A stretch of DNA of 64,000 nt from Clostridiales bacterium (GTDB lineage Bacteria > Bacillota > Clostridia > Oscillospirales > Butyricicoccaceae). The notes beneath the pieces are model-generated. The model was given only the letters and a program-made list of their open reading frames with translations. It made no database searches and was not told the DNA's origin. Shown here in pieces: positions 1 through 8,597 of the stretch (position 1 is the first letter of the stretch; each line of letters starts with the position of its first letter). The position numbers and the translations under genes were made by a program. Location of the stretch: NCBI GenBank assembly GCA_004555915.1, contig SFJM01000006.1, positions 25,135 to 89,134 of the forward strand, read 5' to 3'.

Positions 1-428
1 ATCATGACGCCTGCCAGTGTACCATAGGTACGGACGGTAAACGACAGTACCGGAACCGGACGCAGGGATTCCCATTCAATAACATTAATGCCATTGGCTG
101 CCAGAATGCTTGCTGCCAGATGGGAGAACTCATCTGACTGAATACGGCTGTCACATGCAATGGCAACACCGCGCTGCATGGCACGCGGGCCATACTGCTT
201 AATCAGATTTGCCAGACCCTGTGTAGCTGCACCAACGGTAAAACGGTTCATCTTATACAGACCAACGCCCAGTGTGCCGCGCAGACCTGCGGTACCGAAG
301 GACAGCGGTGCAAAAAACCGTTCCTGAATTTCCTTTTCATCGCCTTCCAGCGCTGCCAGTTCTGCACGTTCTGCATCGGTCAGTGCCGGGGACTCCATCC
401 ACTTGCGATATTCTTCCATGTAGCCCAT
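1..428 (-). CDS. Phospho-sugar mutase (phosphoglucomutase/phosphomannomutase), N-terminal part
   Basis: This gene is cut by the left window edge; the first 142 residues are visible. The alpha-D-phosphohexomutase hallmark FGTAGLRG lies at residues 44-51. The visible part ends in GTLAGVM, just before where the family carries its catalytic TASHNP phosphoserine loop, so the active serine lies outside the window. The family interconverts hexose 1- and 6-phosphates. With a glycogen operon in the same window, supply of glucose-1-phosphate is a reasonable role (inference). The ATG at 428 is preceded by GAGGTG nine bases upstream. The gene reads leftwards, and two near-identical palindromes lie in its promoter region. 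Whether glucose or mannose phosphate is preferred cannot be told from this part. Confidence 0.85.
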   Translation of the reverse strand, partial: MGYMEEYRKWMESPALTDAERAELAALEGDEKEIQERFFAPLSFGTAGLRGTLGVGLYKMNRFTVGAATQGLANLIKQYGPRAMQRGVAIACDSRIQSDEFSHLAASILAANGINVIEWESLRPVPVLSFTVRTYGTLAGVM

Positions 429-460
429 TTCAAAACACCTCATTTTTCCTGATTTTTTTG

Positions 461-502
461 TTTCCGATTGGATATGCCATATCATTGTTTCCAATTGGAT
501 AT
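461..502 (-). promoter_or_regulatory. Paired palindromic operator-like sites upstream of the phosphohexomutase
   Basis: Two 15-bp direct copies differing at one base, TTTCCGATTGGATAT (461-475) and TTTCCAATTGGATAT (488-502), start 27 bp apart. The second holds the perfect 10-bp palindrome TCCAATTGGA and the first a one-mismatch version. They sit 33-75 bp upstream of the mutase start, where a repressor or activator would bind. The regulator is unknown. The rest of 429-747 is AT-rich and shows no gene. Confidence 0.4.
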
Positions 503-700
503 AATCATAGTATTGCTGCGGGAAATCCGTTCCATCTGCCCGGAGGAGCTATGGCAAAGCACCATCTTCCCCTCCCCTGATGGCATCCGAGGATAACCCT
601 AGAAAAATTATACAGCATTTCCCTCCAAATTTGAAGGAAAATTTGTGATTTTTACGAAATGTTTTTTTGTGATACATGAAGCATTGTCGGATATGATACA

Positions 701-732
701 AAAAAACCGCTGATCGTTCAGATCAGCGGTTT
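701..732 (-). terminator. Rho-independent terminator of the HydF-like gene
   Basis: Perfect 12-bp stem (AAACCGCTGATC, 704-715, with its complement at 721-732) around a 5-base loop, followed on the minus strand by a run of T. It lies 16 bp after the stop codon of the HydF-like gene. Confidence 0.85.
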
Positions 733-747
733 GATGCTTTTGATTTG

Positions 748-1974
748 TTATTCCTCTTCCTGTTCCTCCGGAAGCAGGGCGTTTTTACAACGATCCAGAA
801 TACCTGCGAGCGATGCAAGAATCGTGCCATAATTGGCAATCGGTACACCGGCTTCCTTACAGATCGCCACATGTGCCCGTACCGACCGTACCGACATCGT
901 AGCGTCGGTATCATGAATGACCAGATCATACTGATTCAGGTTATCCGGCAGGTCCAGACCGAAGGAGTAATCAATCTGCAGCTCCTCGCCGAGCAGCCTG
1001 CGCATGGCACGCGGAATCTTAATGCGGCCGATTTCCTTATATATCTCGCTCTTCCTGTCGCCTACCGCAATCAGGACATGGCTGTCCTTGGTCAGATTGC
1101 CGATGGCATGTGCGCCCTCAATAAAGTCCTCCAGCACGCCGCCCTGCAGGCCATACAGCAGGGAATACGAGGTCAGCGGAATATCCTCCGGCACGATATC
1201 CCGTACCTTGCCGAATGACCGGGCATAGGCAACCACCAGGTCAATCCGCGGAACTTCCTTCAGGGTTACCTCCAGGTCATCTTCATTAATAATGACGCAG
1301 CGTGCGCCCCGGCGCATCAGCTCCATCAGGATTTCATATTCATGAATCAGGCCGGACTCCGGCACCAGCATCAGGACATAATCCCCTGCCTGAATGAGAT
1401 TTTCCGGTACCAGCGGGTTTTCCTTTTCCTTCAGGATCCGAACCATCTGGGACAGCCGGGTGCGCAGCAGGGATACCGAGCCCGGTGTATGGGTGGAAAT
1501 AAAAATTGCATCCGGGAACTCCAGTTTCAGCTTGGCAATATCTCCCGCATATGCCTCGTCACAATGGTTGAATACCTGCAGATACGGCACCATGTTCCGC
1601 CGCATCCATGCATCCGCACGCTGCAGGGCATCCCGCGCATCGCGGTCAAATTCCTGCACGTTAATCACATACAATGCGATATCCGCACGGCGGATGATAT
1701 TCCGGGTGCGCTGTGCCTGTTCACTGCCCAGCTCATTCACATCATCCAGTCCCGCGGTATCAATCACGGTTACTTCCCCCGCGTAGCCAAGCCGGCATCG
1801 TCCCACAACCGGATTATACTTGGACCCGGATGCGCCAACCTTGACCTCTGCCTCAAACCGGTCTTCTCCTACCAGCTGATCGAAAATACTTGTTTTTCCG
1901 CTGCCAGTGCGGCCAAATAATACAATATGTCGGTTATTGCCGCTCATAATAGTCGGTAAAATACTATGACTCAT
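748..1974 (-). CDS. HydF-like GTPase lacking the [4Fe-4S] cluster ligands
   Basis: 408-residue protein matching [FeFe]-hydrogenase maturation factor HydF along its length: N-terminal GTPase domain (P-loop GRTGSGKTS at 21-29, DTAG switch, NHCD where NKxD is expected), a middle dimerisation region and the C-terminal cluster-binding domain. HydF normally carries its cluster on a Cys in an EACTH-type segment and on the pair in HCxxC. Here the matching segments read VLIAVGDRKSE (300-310) and HDTDA (354-358), so every cluster cysteine is gone although flanking conserved stretches (IGRIKIPR, YDLVIH, GVPIANYG) remain. It therefore looks like a HydF paralogue that kept GTPase and dimer functions but cannot hold the cluster. 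The ATG at 1974 is chosen because GGAGGGAAGG precedes it; upstream in-frame ATGs lack such a site. An extended -10 (TGT-TATAAT, 2151-2159) is the likely promoter. No hydE or hydG is adjacent. Confidence 0.8.
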   Translation of the reverse strand: MSHSILPTIMSGNNRHIVLFGRTGSGKTSIFDQLVGEDRFEAEVKVGASGSKYNPVVGRCRLGYAGEVTVIDTAGLDDVNELGSEQAQRTRNIIRRADIALYVINVQEFDRDARDALQRADAWMRRNMVPYLQVFNHCDEAYAGDIAKLKLEFPDAIFISTHTPGSVSLLRTRLSQMVRILKEKENPLVPENLIQAGDYVLMLVPESGLIHEYEILMELMRRGARCVIINEDDLEVTLKEVPRIDLVVAYARSFGKVRDIVPEDIPLTSYSLLYGLQGGVLEDFIEGAHAIGNLTKDSHVLIAVGDRKSEIYKEIGRIKIPRAMRRLLGEELQIDYSFGLDLPDNLNQYDLVIHDTDATMSVRSVRAHVAICKEAGVPIANYGTILASLAGILDRCKNALLPEEQEEE

Positions 1975-2150
1975 GACTGCTGCCCTTCCCTCCTGCAGGA
2001 TTGGCATTCCATCTGCCTGCACCATATCTATGCTGCTGCGGCGCAATTGCCTTCCACTGCCCGGAAAGGAAACCTCCTTTTGAAACCTGTTTTTCTGCTG
2101 TCAAAAAAGTGCAAATTTCTCTCTTTTCAGATATGTCTGAATTCCCTATC

Positions 2151-2159
2151 ATTATAACA
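2151..2159 (-). promoter_or_regulatory. Extended -10 promoter of the HydF-like gene
   Basis: On the minus strand TGT directly precedes TATAAT, an extended -10 element, and no good -35 is seen. It lies about 180 bp upstream of the chosen start. Nothing else is recognisable between 1975 and 2272. Confidence 0.45.
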
Positions 2160-2272
2160 CGAAAAACAGAAAAGTACAGCGGGCAAACGGGGTTTTTCCA
2201 CAAAAATACCGGTTACCTTTTGGAGCCTTTACCACAGAAGGAGGAGCGGCCTGATGCCCCGGGGGCAGAGAA

Positions 2273-3136
2273 TTACCAGCGGGCTTCCTTCTCCTCATAG
2301 ACAAGGGCAATGCCGCCCGGGCCCACATAGGTTCCGATGACAGCGCCGATTTCCACCGTGGTAATTTCAATATTACTGATATGGGTCTGCAGCATATGGG
2401 AAATGGTTTTCACGCGATCCGGCGCACAGGAGGAAATCACCGTCACATGGTGCAGGTCAACGGCGTTTTCCAAAAAGCCGTCCACCAGCTTCCTGATTCC
2501 GGTCTGCATGCCCCGCACCTTGTCCACGTTCGTTGCTTCGCCTTCCCAGACAGTCAGCAACGGCTTGATCCCCATGAGCTTGCCAGCCAGCGCGGTTACT
2601 TTACCGATGCGTCCGCCCTTGCGCAGGTATTCCAGGCTGTCGATAATGAAATAAATGGCCAGATGGTTCTGGAGATACAACAGCCGGGTCAGAATTTCCT
2701 GTGCGTTTTTTCCTTCCTTTACCATGCGGACAGCCTCCAGCGCAAACGCTGCCACCGCAGCAGATGCCGTCTGGGAATCCACCAGATGGATATGCGGGCG
2801 GAAGCCCTCCTCACGGATCATCCGGCGCGCCATCCCGGCGCCATTGATGGTACCGGACAGTTTGGAGGATACGGTGATTACAATAATATCGTCATAGTCC
2901 TCATACTGGCGGAACGCATCCATCCATGCCTCCAGTGTCGGCTGGCTGGTTTTCGGCAGCTGTCTGCTGGCAGCCAGCTTTTTGAAAAATTCCTCACTGG
3001 TCAGGTCAACGCCGTCACGGTAAACCGTGCCGTCCTCAAAGGTCACATTCAGCGGAACAACAGAAAATCCGGCTTTTTTTGCACGTTCTGGTGTGAAATC
3101 ACAGCTGGAATCCGTAATAACAGCAATTTTATTCAT
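2273..3136 (-). CDS. DegV family fatty-acid-binding protein
   Basis: 287 residues, the usual DegV length. The N-terminal ITDSSCDF segment and the later KTSQPT segment form the known lipid-carboxylate binding pocket of the family, and the C-terminus has the typical GPGG turn. Family members (FakB) bind fatty acids and present them to the FakA kinase for phospholipid synthesis; no fakA lies nearby. The start at 3136 follows TAGGAGTAG. The gene lies 12 bp after the stop of the MarR-family gene and is probably co-transcribed with it. MarR proteins of the FabT type control fatty-acid synthesis in Firmicutes, which would fit this pairing (inference). Confidence 0.9.
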   Translation of the reverse strand: MNKIAVITDSSCDFTPERAKKAGFSVVPLNVTFEDGTVYRDGVDLTSEEFFKKLAASRQLPKTSQPTLEAWMDAFRQYEDYDDIIVITVSSKLSGTINGAGMARRMIREEGFRPHIHLVDSQTASAAVAAFALEAVRMVKEGKNAQEILTRLLYLQNHLAIYFIIDSLEYLRKGGRIGKVTALAGKLMGIKPLLTVWEGEATNVDKVRGMQTGIRKLVDGFLENAVDLHHVTVISSCAPDRVKTISHMLQTHISNIEITTVEIGAVIGTYVGPGGIALVYEEKEARW

Positions 3137-3148
3137 GATACTCTACTC

Positions 3149-3589
3149 CTATCGTTCATACGTGCTCAGAAATTCCCCAAGCTTTTCCAACGCACGGGAC
3201 AAGGCCTTCTGCTCCTCCTCGCTCATCCCGGCCAGTGCCGCATCAATCAGATCATGATGGAATTTCTCATGGTACTGCCATGCCGCCTGTCCCTTCGCGG
3301 TCAGCGAAACCATAACCACACGCCGGTCCTTTTCCGCCCGTGTGCGTTCAATCAGATCCTTTTTCTGCATGCGGTCACAGGCTACTGTCAGCGTCGCCAG
3401 CGTCACATCCAGTGCCCGGGCAATATCCGTCATCCGGCTGCTGCCGGCCTCTCCGATCTTCTCCATGATATGCATTTCCGTGATGGAAACATCATCATTC
3501 AGCCCGGTTGCCAGCGCACGCTGCTCCAGCTTATTGATCTGTCCGAAAATGTCGACCAGAAATGTGTTCACCTGCTGATGAACTGTCAT
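3149..3589 (-). CDS. MarR family transcriptional regulator
   Basis: 146 residues with the MarR winged-helix fold. The recognition-helix region SSRMTDIARALDVTLATLTV (about 50-69) and the wing ERTRAEKDRRVVMVSLTAKG (about 81-100) are clear, flanked by dimerisation helices. It binds DNA as a dimer and usually answers to a small ligand. Start at 3589 follows GGGAGGTGG. It is first in a two-gene unit with degV, which suggests lipid-linked control as for FabT, but no fab genes are here, so the target is uncertain. The upstream stretch 3610-3645 is AT-rich, with imperfect TAGTTAGT half-sites that could serve autoregulation. Confidence 0.88.
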   Translation of the reverse strand: MTVHQQVNTFLVDIFGQINKLEQRALATGLNDDVSITEMHIMEKIGEAGSSRMTDIARALDVTLATLTVACDRMQKKDLIERTRAEKDRRVVMVSLTAKGQAAWQYHEKFHHDLIDAALAGMSEEEQKALSRALEKLGEFLSTYER

Positions 3590-3711
3590 CCGTCCACCTC
3601 CCTGAATGTTTTTATTGTCTAACTAACTATATGATGTAGTGTATCACATCTCCTGTGGAACAGCAAGCAGATTCCCGCAGGTTTTTCAAGAATTTCTTTC
3701 CGGGTATGCAA

Positions 3712-3746
3712 AAACCTCCGTATCCGGATTGTGGATACAGAGGTTT
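3712..3746 (-). terminator. Terminator of ricT
   Basis: Stem AACCTC-GTATCC pairs across a short loop with GGATAC-GAGGTT, with a T-run on the minus strand just after it. It lies 15 bp downstream of the ricT stop. Confidence 0.8.
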
Positions 3747-3760
3747 CCTTGCTTATCTCG

Positions 3761-5065
3761 TTATTCGGGTTTCGGTTCCCTGTTTTTGCCGTGCTCCCCG
3801 TCACGTCCCCGGCGGCGCGGATTGCGGCGTTTGGGCTGGCGGTGGGCATCCATAAACTCACCCTCTGCCGGCTTATTTTCTCGTGGTTCCCGACGCTTTT
3901 CCGATTTTTCCGGCTTTTCCGCATTGTTTTTGCGGTCACGGTGCGGACGGCGTTCCCGGCGTTTTTCCGGCTTTTCGGCTTTTTCGGCTTTTTCGTTTTT
4001 TTCCTTATGCTGCTTTTCGCCGCGGTTTTCCTTCTGCCCGTCTTCTCCATTGCTGGCGCGGCGCCGCCTGCGCGGACGGTCATTCCGTTTGCGTTTTTCC
4101 TCCTCCGGTGCCGGCTTTTCCTCCTGGGTCTCCGGCTCCTGCTTCGGTTCCGGTTCATCCCGGAATATCGGCATTGACGGCTCCTCCGGCTTTTCCTCCA
4201 GAGGCTTTGCGGGTACCGTTACCGCGGGTTTTGCCGGTGTACGGCGTGGCCTGCGTCCTGCCTGCAGTACCTGGCAGTCCGCACAGCGATAGGTGCGCGG
4301 TGTATCCGGGTCATCCTCCAGCTGTACCACGCAGGTGCCCCGCAGCATGGAGGTGCTGATAACAACGCCCACACCATCCGGGGTCTGTACCGTGGATTCC
4401 AACCGCGGGGTCACCCGGCTCAGCTCCTCATATGCCTCCTGCTCATATTTCAGGCAGCACATCAATCTGCCGCAGGTGCCGGAGATTTTGGTCGGGTTGA
4501 GGGACAGGTTCTGCTGCTTTGCCATGTTGATGGACACCGGCTGGAAATCATCCAGAAACGACGCGCAGCACAGCGGCCTGCCGCAGATGCCCAGTCCGCC
4601 CAGTACCTTTGCCTCATCGCGCACGCCGATCTGCCGCAGCTCAATGCGGGTACGGAATACCGAAGCCAGATCCTTGACCAGTTCACGGAAATCCACACGG
4701 CCATCCGCGGTGAAGTAAAACAGTACCTTGTTCAGGTCAAACGTATATTCTACCGAAACCAGCTTCATATCCAGCTGGTGCTCAGCAATTTTCTGTTCAC
4801 AGATATGAAACGCTTCCTTTGCGCGTTTCTGGTTGGTCTCCACAACCTTCGCATCGGAATTGGTTGCCACACGAATCAGCTTTTTCAGCGGCTTGACCAC
4901 TTCCCCTTCGGCGACATCCCGGTTTGCCAGCGCTACCTCGCCATATTCCACGCCCCGTGCGGTTTCCACAATAACATGCTGGCCAATTTCGGTCTGTATG
5001 CCGCAGGGGTCAAAATAATATACTTTTCCGACTTTTTTAAATCGGACTCCAATAATCTGAGCCAA
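3761..5065 (-). CDS. ricT: RicT (YaaT/PSP1) stage 0 sporulation protein with long charged C-terminal tail
   Basis: 434 residues. The first about 265 match RicT/YaaT, the PSP1-domain protein that with RicA and RicF forms an Fe-S-bearing complex promoting RNase Y mRNA processing and, in Bacillus, biofilm, competence and sporulation. The cluster cysteines are intact: C161, C166, C167 and C198, C203, C204. From about residue 270 to the end is a low-complexity tail rich in Lys, Arg and Glu that is absent from the roughly 275-residue Bacillus protein. The start is TTG at 5065, seven bases after AGGAGG; no ATG fits. It follows holB, the conserved Firmicutes order holB-ricT. The basic tail could contact RNA or the ribosome (inference). 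Confidence 0.92.
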   Translation of the reverse strand: MAQIIGVRFKKVGKVYYFDPCGIQTEIGQHVIVETARGVEYGEVALANRDVAEGEVVKPLKKLIRVATNSDAKVVETNQKRAKEAFHICEQKIAEHQLDMKLVSVEYTFDLNKVLFYFTADGRVDFRELVKDLASVFRTRIELRQIGVRDEAKVLGGLGICGRPLCCASFLDDFQPVSINMAKQQNLSLNPTKISGTCGRLMCCLKYEQEAYEELSRVTPRLESTVQTPDGVGVVISTSMLRGTCVVQLEDDPDTPRTYRCADCQVLQAGRRPRRTPAKPAVTVPAKPLEEKPEEPSMPIFRDEPEPKQEPETQEEKPAPEEEKRKRNDRPRRRRRASNGEDGQKENRGEKQHKEKNEKAEKAEKPEKRRERRPHRDRKNNAEKPEKSEKRREPRENKPAEGEFMDAHRQPKRRNPRRRGRDGEHGKNREPKPE

Positions 5066-5133
5066 AATGGTTCCTCCTGTTTATCGAGAGAATAAAACGC
5101 CTGCCGATGTGAAACCGGAGGTTTTATTTTCTG

Positions 5134-6114
5134 TCATAAAATCCGTTCATAGCAGCCCGCCGCAAGGCAGCCTGTCAGCAGCGCCATACCCGGATTGCGT
5201 TCAATGCGCCCATCCAGTTCATCCATCCAGTCATACAGCGCAAGCAGCTGCCGCACCGACAGCTTTCGTGCCAGCGGTTCGGACTGTGCCCACAGGGCAG
5301 GCGATAACGGCGTGTTCATGCCGTTTGCCGCAAGGACAGCATCCCGGATGCCGGTCTGCATGGCAGCCAGCACGTTGGAAAACTGCTGGCGTGACAGCTC
5401 GGCACATCGGTTTGCCGCCCGGAAAAGTTCCAGCTCATCCCGTGTTCCCAGCGCCTGTAAAAACCAGCCTGCGTACTCCGCCGTCCCGCCGGTGTCCTCC
5501 GACAGGGCCTGGATAGCATCCCCCGCAATGCCCTGGCAGGCAGCAGCGGCAGCCTGTAACTGCTCCCGGTCTGTATCGGGATAGTGCTGCCGCAGCAGCT
5601 GCACCACCTCTGCCTGCTCCAGCGGAGCCAGGGAAAACCGGGTGCAGCGGGATAAAATCGTCGGCAGAATTGCGCCGGCATTTTCCGTCATCAGGATGAA
5701 AAACGCATAGGAAGGCGGTTCCTCCAGCAGCTTGAGCAGCGCATTCTGGGCGGATGCATTCATATTCTGTGCGTGACGGATGAGAAATACCCGCCGGTCG
5801 CCATCTCCGGGCAAAACCGCGCAGGCCGCACGGATGGAACGGGCGGTATCCACCTTGATTTCCGCATCTCCCGCGTCAATCACGGTGACATCCGAGTGCA
5901 GGTTGCCGTCCACCTTCCGACAGGCGGTACAGGTACCGCAGGGCTTGCTCCCTGTGCTCTGGCACAGCAGTGCCGCGGTGAGAATCCGTGCCGTGGTCAG
6001 CTTTCCGATTCCCGCCGGGCCGGTCAGCAGGATGGACTGGGGGAACCGTCCCTCCAGCGCATGCCGCAATGCCTGTTTTAAGCTGTCATTGCCCCGCAGG
6101 TGTTCAAACGTCAT
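5134..6114 (-). CDS. holB: DNA polymerase III subunit delta' (clamp loader)
   Basis: 326 residues, AAA+ clamp-loader subunit. Walker A GPAGIGK is at 32-38. Zinc-ribbon cysteines are C51, C59, C62 and C65. Sensor-1 region and the SRC arginine-finger motif (ILSRCTRF) are present. It helps load the beta clamp during replication. Its ATG overlaps the stop of the upstream decarboxylase by four bases (ATGA), so the two are translationally coupled, and ricT follows after 68 bp. In Bacillus, tmk, darA and yaaR sit between yaaO and holB; here they are missing from this spot. Confidence 0.93.
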   Translation of the reverse strand: MTFEHLRGNDSLKQALRHALEGRFPQSILLTGPAGIGKLTTARILTAALLCQSTGSKPCGTCTACRKVDGNLHSDVTVIDAGDAEIKVDTARSIRAACAVLPGDGDRRVFLIRHAQNMNASAQNALLKLLEEPPSYAFFILMTENAGAILPTILSRCTRFSLAPLEQAEVVQLLRQHYPDTDREQLQAAAAACQGIAGDAIQALSEDTGGTAEYAGWFLQALGTRDELELFRAANRCAELSRQQFSNVLAAMQTGIRDAVLAANGMNTPLSPALWAQSEPLARKLSVRQLLALYDWMDELDGRIERNPGMALLTGCLAAGCYERIL

Positions 6115-7499
6115 CCGTGGTTGTCCTGCCTTTCCGCATCAGCTTCCTCCATCACGCAGATGGGTTCCTTATCAGTATACCATCCGGCACGCAGAAATTC
6201 AATGTGAACTTGCCGAATCCGCTCCCCGGGATACAGCAGCGGTACACCGGGCGGATAGGGGGTAACCGGTCTGGCGCAGACCCGTCCCGCCGCCTGTGCC
6301 AGCGGGATTTCCGTCTTTTTGGAAAACCATGCCTGCCGCAGGGAGCACACGCGCTCGGGTGCCGGAAACGGCAGCAAGGGCTTATATGGCACGTCTTTGC
6401 CGGTAAACTGTCCATCCCGCAGCGCCCCCATGAGCCGGGCATAATCCCGTTCGGTATCCGCACCGGTACAGATGAATACCACATGATCCTGATCCGCCAT
6501 TTCCACATCAATACCGAACGATTCATGCAGGATGGCGTTCAGCTGGTGCCCGGTCACATTGGTGCCCCGGCAGCAGACAGTCAGACGGCAGGGATCCAGC
6601 GGTGCAGCGGTTTCCGTCAGGGCGGAAAATACCGTTGTCCGGTCAATCTCCCGCCGCAGGGCGGCAACCCGCCGGGCACAGGCGGCATAGGCCGCTGCTC
6701 CGTCTCCTTCCAGCCAGGAACGGGCAAGGTCAATGGAAGCCAGCAGCAGATAGGATGGGCTGGAGGTGCCGAACATCGGTGCAGTCTCCAGCAGGGTTTC
6801 CCAGGAGATACGCCCGGAGGACAGCAGAATGGCGCTCTGTCCCAGTGCCGGCAGCGTCTTATGGGTGCTCACCGCCGCCAGGTCGGCGCCTTCCTCGATG
6901 GGGGACTTCCGTCCGACCGCCTTCAGATGAGCACCGTGGGCAGCATCCACCAGCAGCGGAATCCCATGACTGTGGCATATATCTGCCAATGCGGGAATAT
7001 CCTGCATCACACCGTAATAATTCGGGCTGGTGACCAGCACGGCGGAGGCTTGCGGGGTCTGTTTCAGTACGTTTTCCACAGCCTGTGCAGCGAGCAGCCC
7101 CGGCAGGCCGGTGTCATCCAGCGGCTCCGGCACCACGAATACCGGTGTCAGATCCAGCAGCGCCATGGCATGGGTGGCGGATTTATGGCAGTTGCGGTCA
7201 ATGACCAGCGTGCCTCCTGCCGGTACGGCAGCCGCGATGGCAGTCATCAGCGCCTGGGTGGAGCCGCCGGTCAGAAACAGGCAGTCCTGTGCGCCGTAAT
7301 ACCGCGCCGCTGCCTGTTCCGCAGACAGGATGGGTTCATCCCCCTCATATAAATTGCCGGTTCCCTCGATTTCGGTATAATCAATGGCAAAGGGATGGTT
7401 CAGCTCCGGCAAAACCGGACGTCCCTTGTGTCCGGGCATATGAAAACGGGCGGCTTTGCGAGCCGCCTGTTTTTTTAACTGTTGGTATAAGCTAGACAT
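6111..7499 (-). CDS. Orn/Lys/Arg decarboxylase-family PLP enzyme (YaaO-like)
   Basis: 462 residues from the preferred ATG at 7499, which follows AAGGA and overlaps the alanine racemase stop by 8 bp. The N-terminus has the family signature FHMPGHKG. A TEIEGTGNLY segment and the PLP-lysine motif STHKTLPALGQS identify the aspartate-aminotransferase-fold decarboxylase domain. Relatives (YaaO, SpeA) act on arginine, lysine or ornithine to make diamines; the true substrate of YaaO-type proteins is not established. Its place directly upstream of holB matches Bacillus yaaO. The N-terminal extension of the longer reading frame overlaps alr and lacks family similarity, so it is excluded. Confidence 0.88.
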   Translation of the reverse strand: MSSLYQQLKKQAARKAARFHMPGHKGRPVLPELNHPFAIDYTEIEGTGNLYEGDEPILSAEQAAARYYGAQDCLFLTGGSTQALMTAIAAAVPAGGTLVIDRNCHKSATHAMALLDLTPVFVVPEPLDDTGLPGLLAAQAVENVLKQTPQASAVLVTSPNYYGVMQDIPALADICHSHGIPLLVDAAHGAHLKAVGRKSPIEEGADLAAVSTHKTLPALGQSAILLSSGRISWETLLETAPMFGTSSPSYLLLASIDLARSWLEGDGAAAYAACARRVAALRREIDRTTVFSALTETAAPLDPCRLTVCCRGTNVTGHQLNAILHESFGIDVEMADQDHVVFICTGADTERDYARLMGALRDGQFTGKDVPYKPLLPFPAPERVCSLRQAWFSKKTEIPLAQAAGRVCARPVTPYPPGVPLLYPGERIRQVHIEFLRAGWYTDKEPICVMEEADAERQDNHG

Positions 7500-8583
7500 A
7501 TTCCTTGGGTACCAGCGGGCTGAGGTACAAGGGATTGACATCCAGAATGGCAGTGTCCCCATTGTGTACATCCAGTCCGGTCACATCACAGGAAACATGG
7601 CACAGGCCCACATGTCCCATCACCCGGGCGCGCTGTCCGTTGATGGTAATGTAAATATCGCCTTTGCCTCTTCCGTTTTTGATTTCGGCTAAAATATAGC
7701 GCAGCACATCCCGGGAGCGGTACAAATCCTTTTTCTTTTCCACGGAAAAACCGTCGGTATAGCCCACCGGCACCACCGCCACACGGGTGGTATCCTTTGC
7801 CACATAGCCTGCGCCATAGCCAAAGGTATGCCCCTTGGGAACGGTACGCAGTTCAATGACCCGGCTTTCCAGATAGCCGATACGGGACAGTCCGGTGGAG
7901 GTCTTTGCCGGAATGCGTCCGGTAAAGGCGGAGCCCACACGCACCGCATCCAGCATCATGTCCTCATAGCAGAACACACCGGAGGAATTGGCCGCATGGC
8001 GCATGCCGCAGTCAATGCCATCCGCTTTCAGCCGCTGGGTGATATCGCACAACTGCTTGTACTGTGCCCGGGTTGCCGCCTCATTGGCAAAGGCGGAATG
8101 GAAATGGGTATAAATGCCGGTCGCATCAATGCCTTCATTGGCAGTATATACCAGCTTCAGCTCCTCATACTGGTCCGGCAGGAAGCCATACCGGCCCATG
8201 CCGGTATCCAGCTTCACATGGGCACGGGCCTGCATGCCGCAGCCCTTTGCCACTTCGTTCAGGCAGTATGCCGCCTCCGGGGAACCAACGGTAGCGATGG
8301 CGTTTGCCTGTACCACCTCATAGGCCTCATCCGCCATGGCAGTGGAGCGCATGACCAGAATATCCTCCTCGGTGTAGCCCAACTCCCGCAGCCGGGTCGC
8401 ATCCCCCGGCTCGGTGACGGCAAACATCCGGATGCCGGTCTCGCTGAGCACCTTTGCCATCTGCTCCATACCGAAGCCATAGCCGTCCGCCTTGAGTACG
8501 GCGATTACCGGCACACCGGCTTTTTCCTGAATCCGGCGGGAATTGGCCGCCAGCTTGTCTTTTTCTATGACGAATTTCTTCAT
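7492..8583 (-). CDS. Alanine racemase family protein
   Basis: 363 residues with the alanine racemase fold. PLP lysine K31 sits in VLKADGYGFG. The barrel carries the VKLDTGMGRYG-type segment, and the catalytic-tyrosine region reads FGYGAGYVA. Product would be D-alanine for peptidoglycan. The C-terminal domain is unusual: it has a longer lysine-rich insertion, and the normally conserved GRVCMDQ stretch is replaced by GHVGLCHVSCD, so another amino-acid substrate is possible. It starts 14 bp after the FemX-like gene and ends inside the start of the decarboxylase, forming a compact minus-strand operon. Confidence 0.85.
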   Translation of the reverse strand: MKKFVIEKDKLAANSRRIQEKAGVPVIAVLKADGYGFGMEQMAKVLSETGIRMFAVTEPGDATRLRELGYTEEDILVMRSTAMADEAYEVVQANAIATVGSPEAAYCLNEVAKGCGMQARAHVKLDTGMGRYGFLPDQYEELKLVYTANEGIDATGIYTHFHSAFANEAATRAQYKQLCDITQRLKADGIDCGMRHAANSSGVFCYEDMMLDAVRVGSAFTGRIPAKTSTGLSRIGYLESRVIELRTVPKGHTFGYGAGYVAKDTTRVAVVPVGYTDGFSVEKKKDLYRSRDVLRYILAEIKNGRGKGDIYITINGQRARVMGHVGLCHVSCDVTGLDVHNGDTAILDVNPLYLSPLVPKEYV

Positions 8584-8597
8584 CCCGCTCGCGTCCT

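Noticed and set aside
2381..3622. 413-codon plus-strand frame
   Set aside because: Runs through degV and the MarR gene on the opposite strand; no support.
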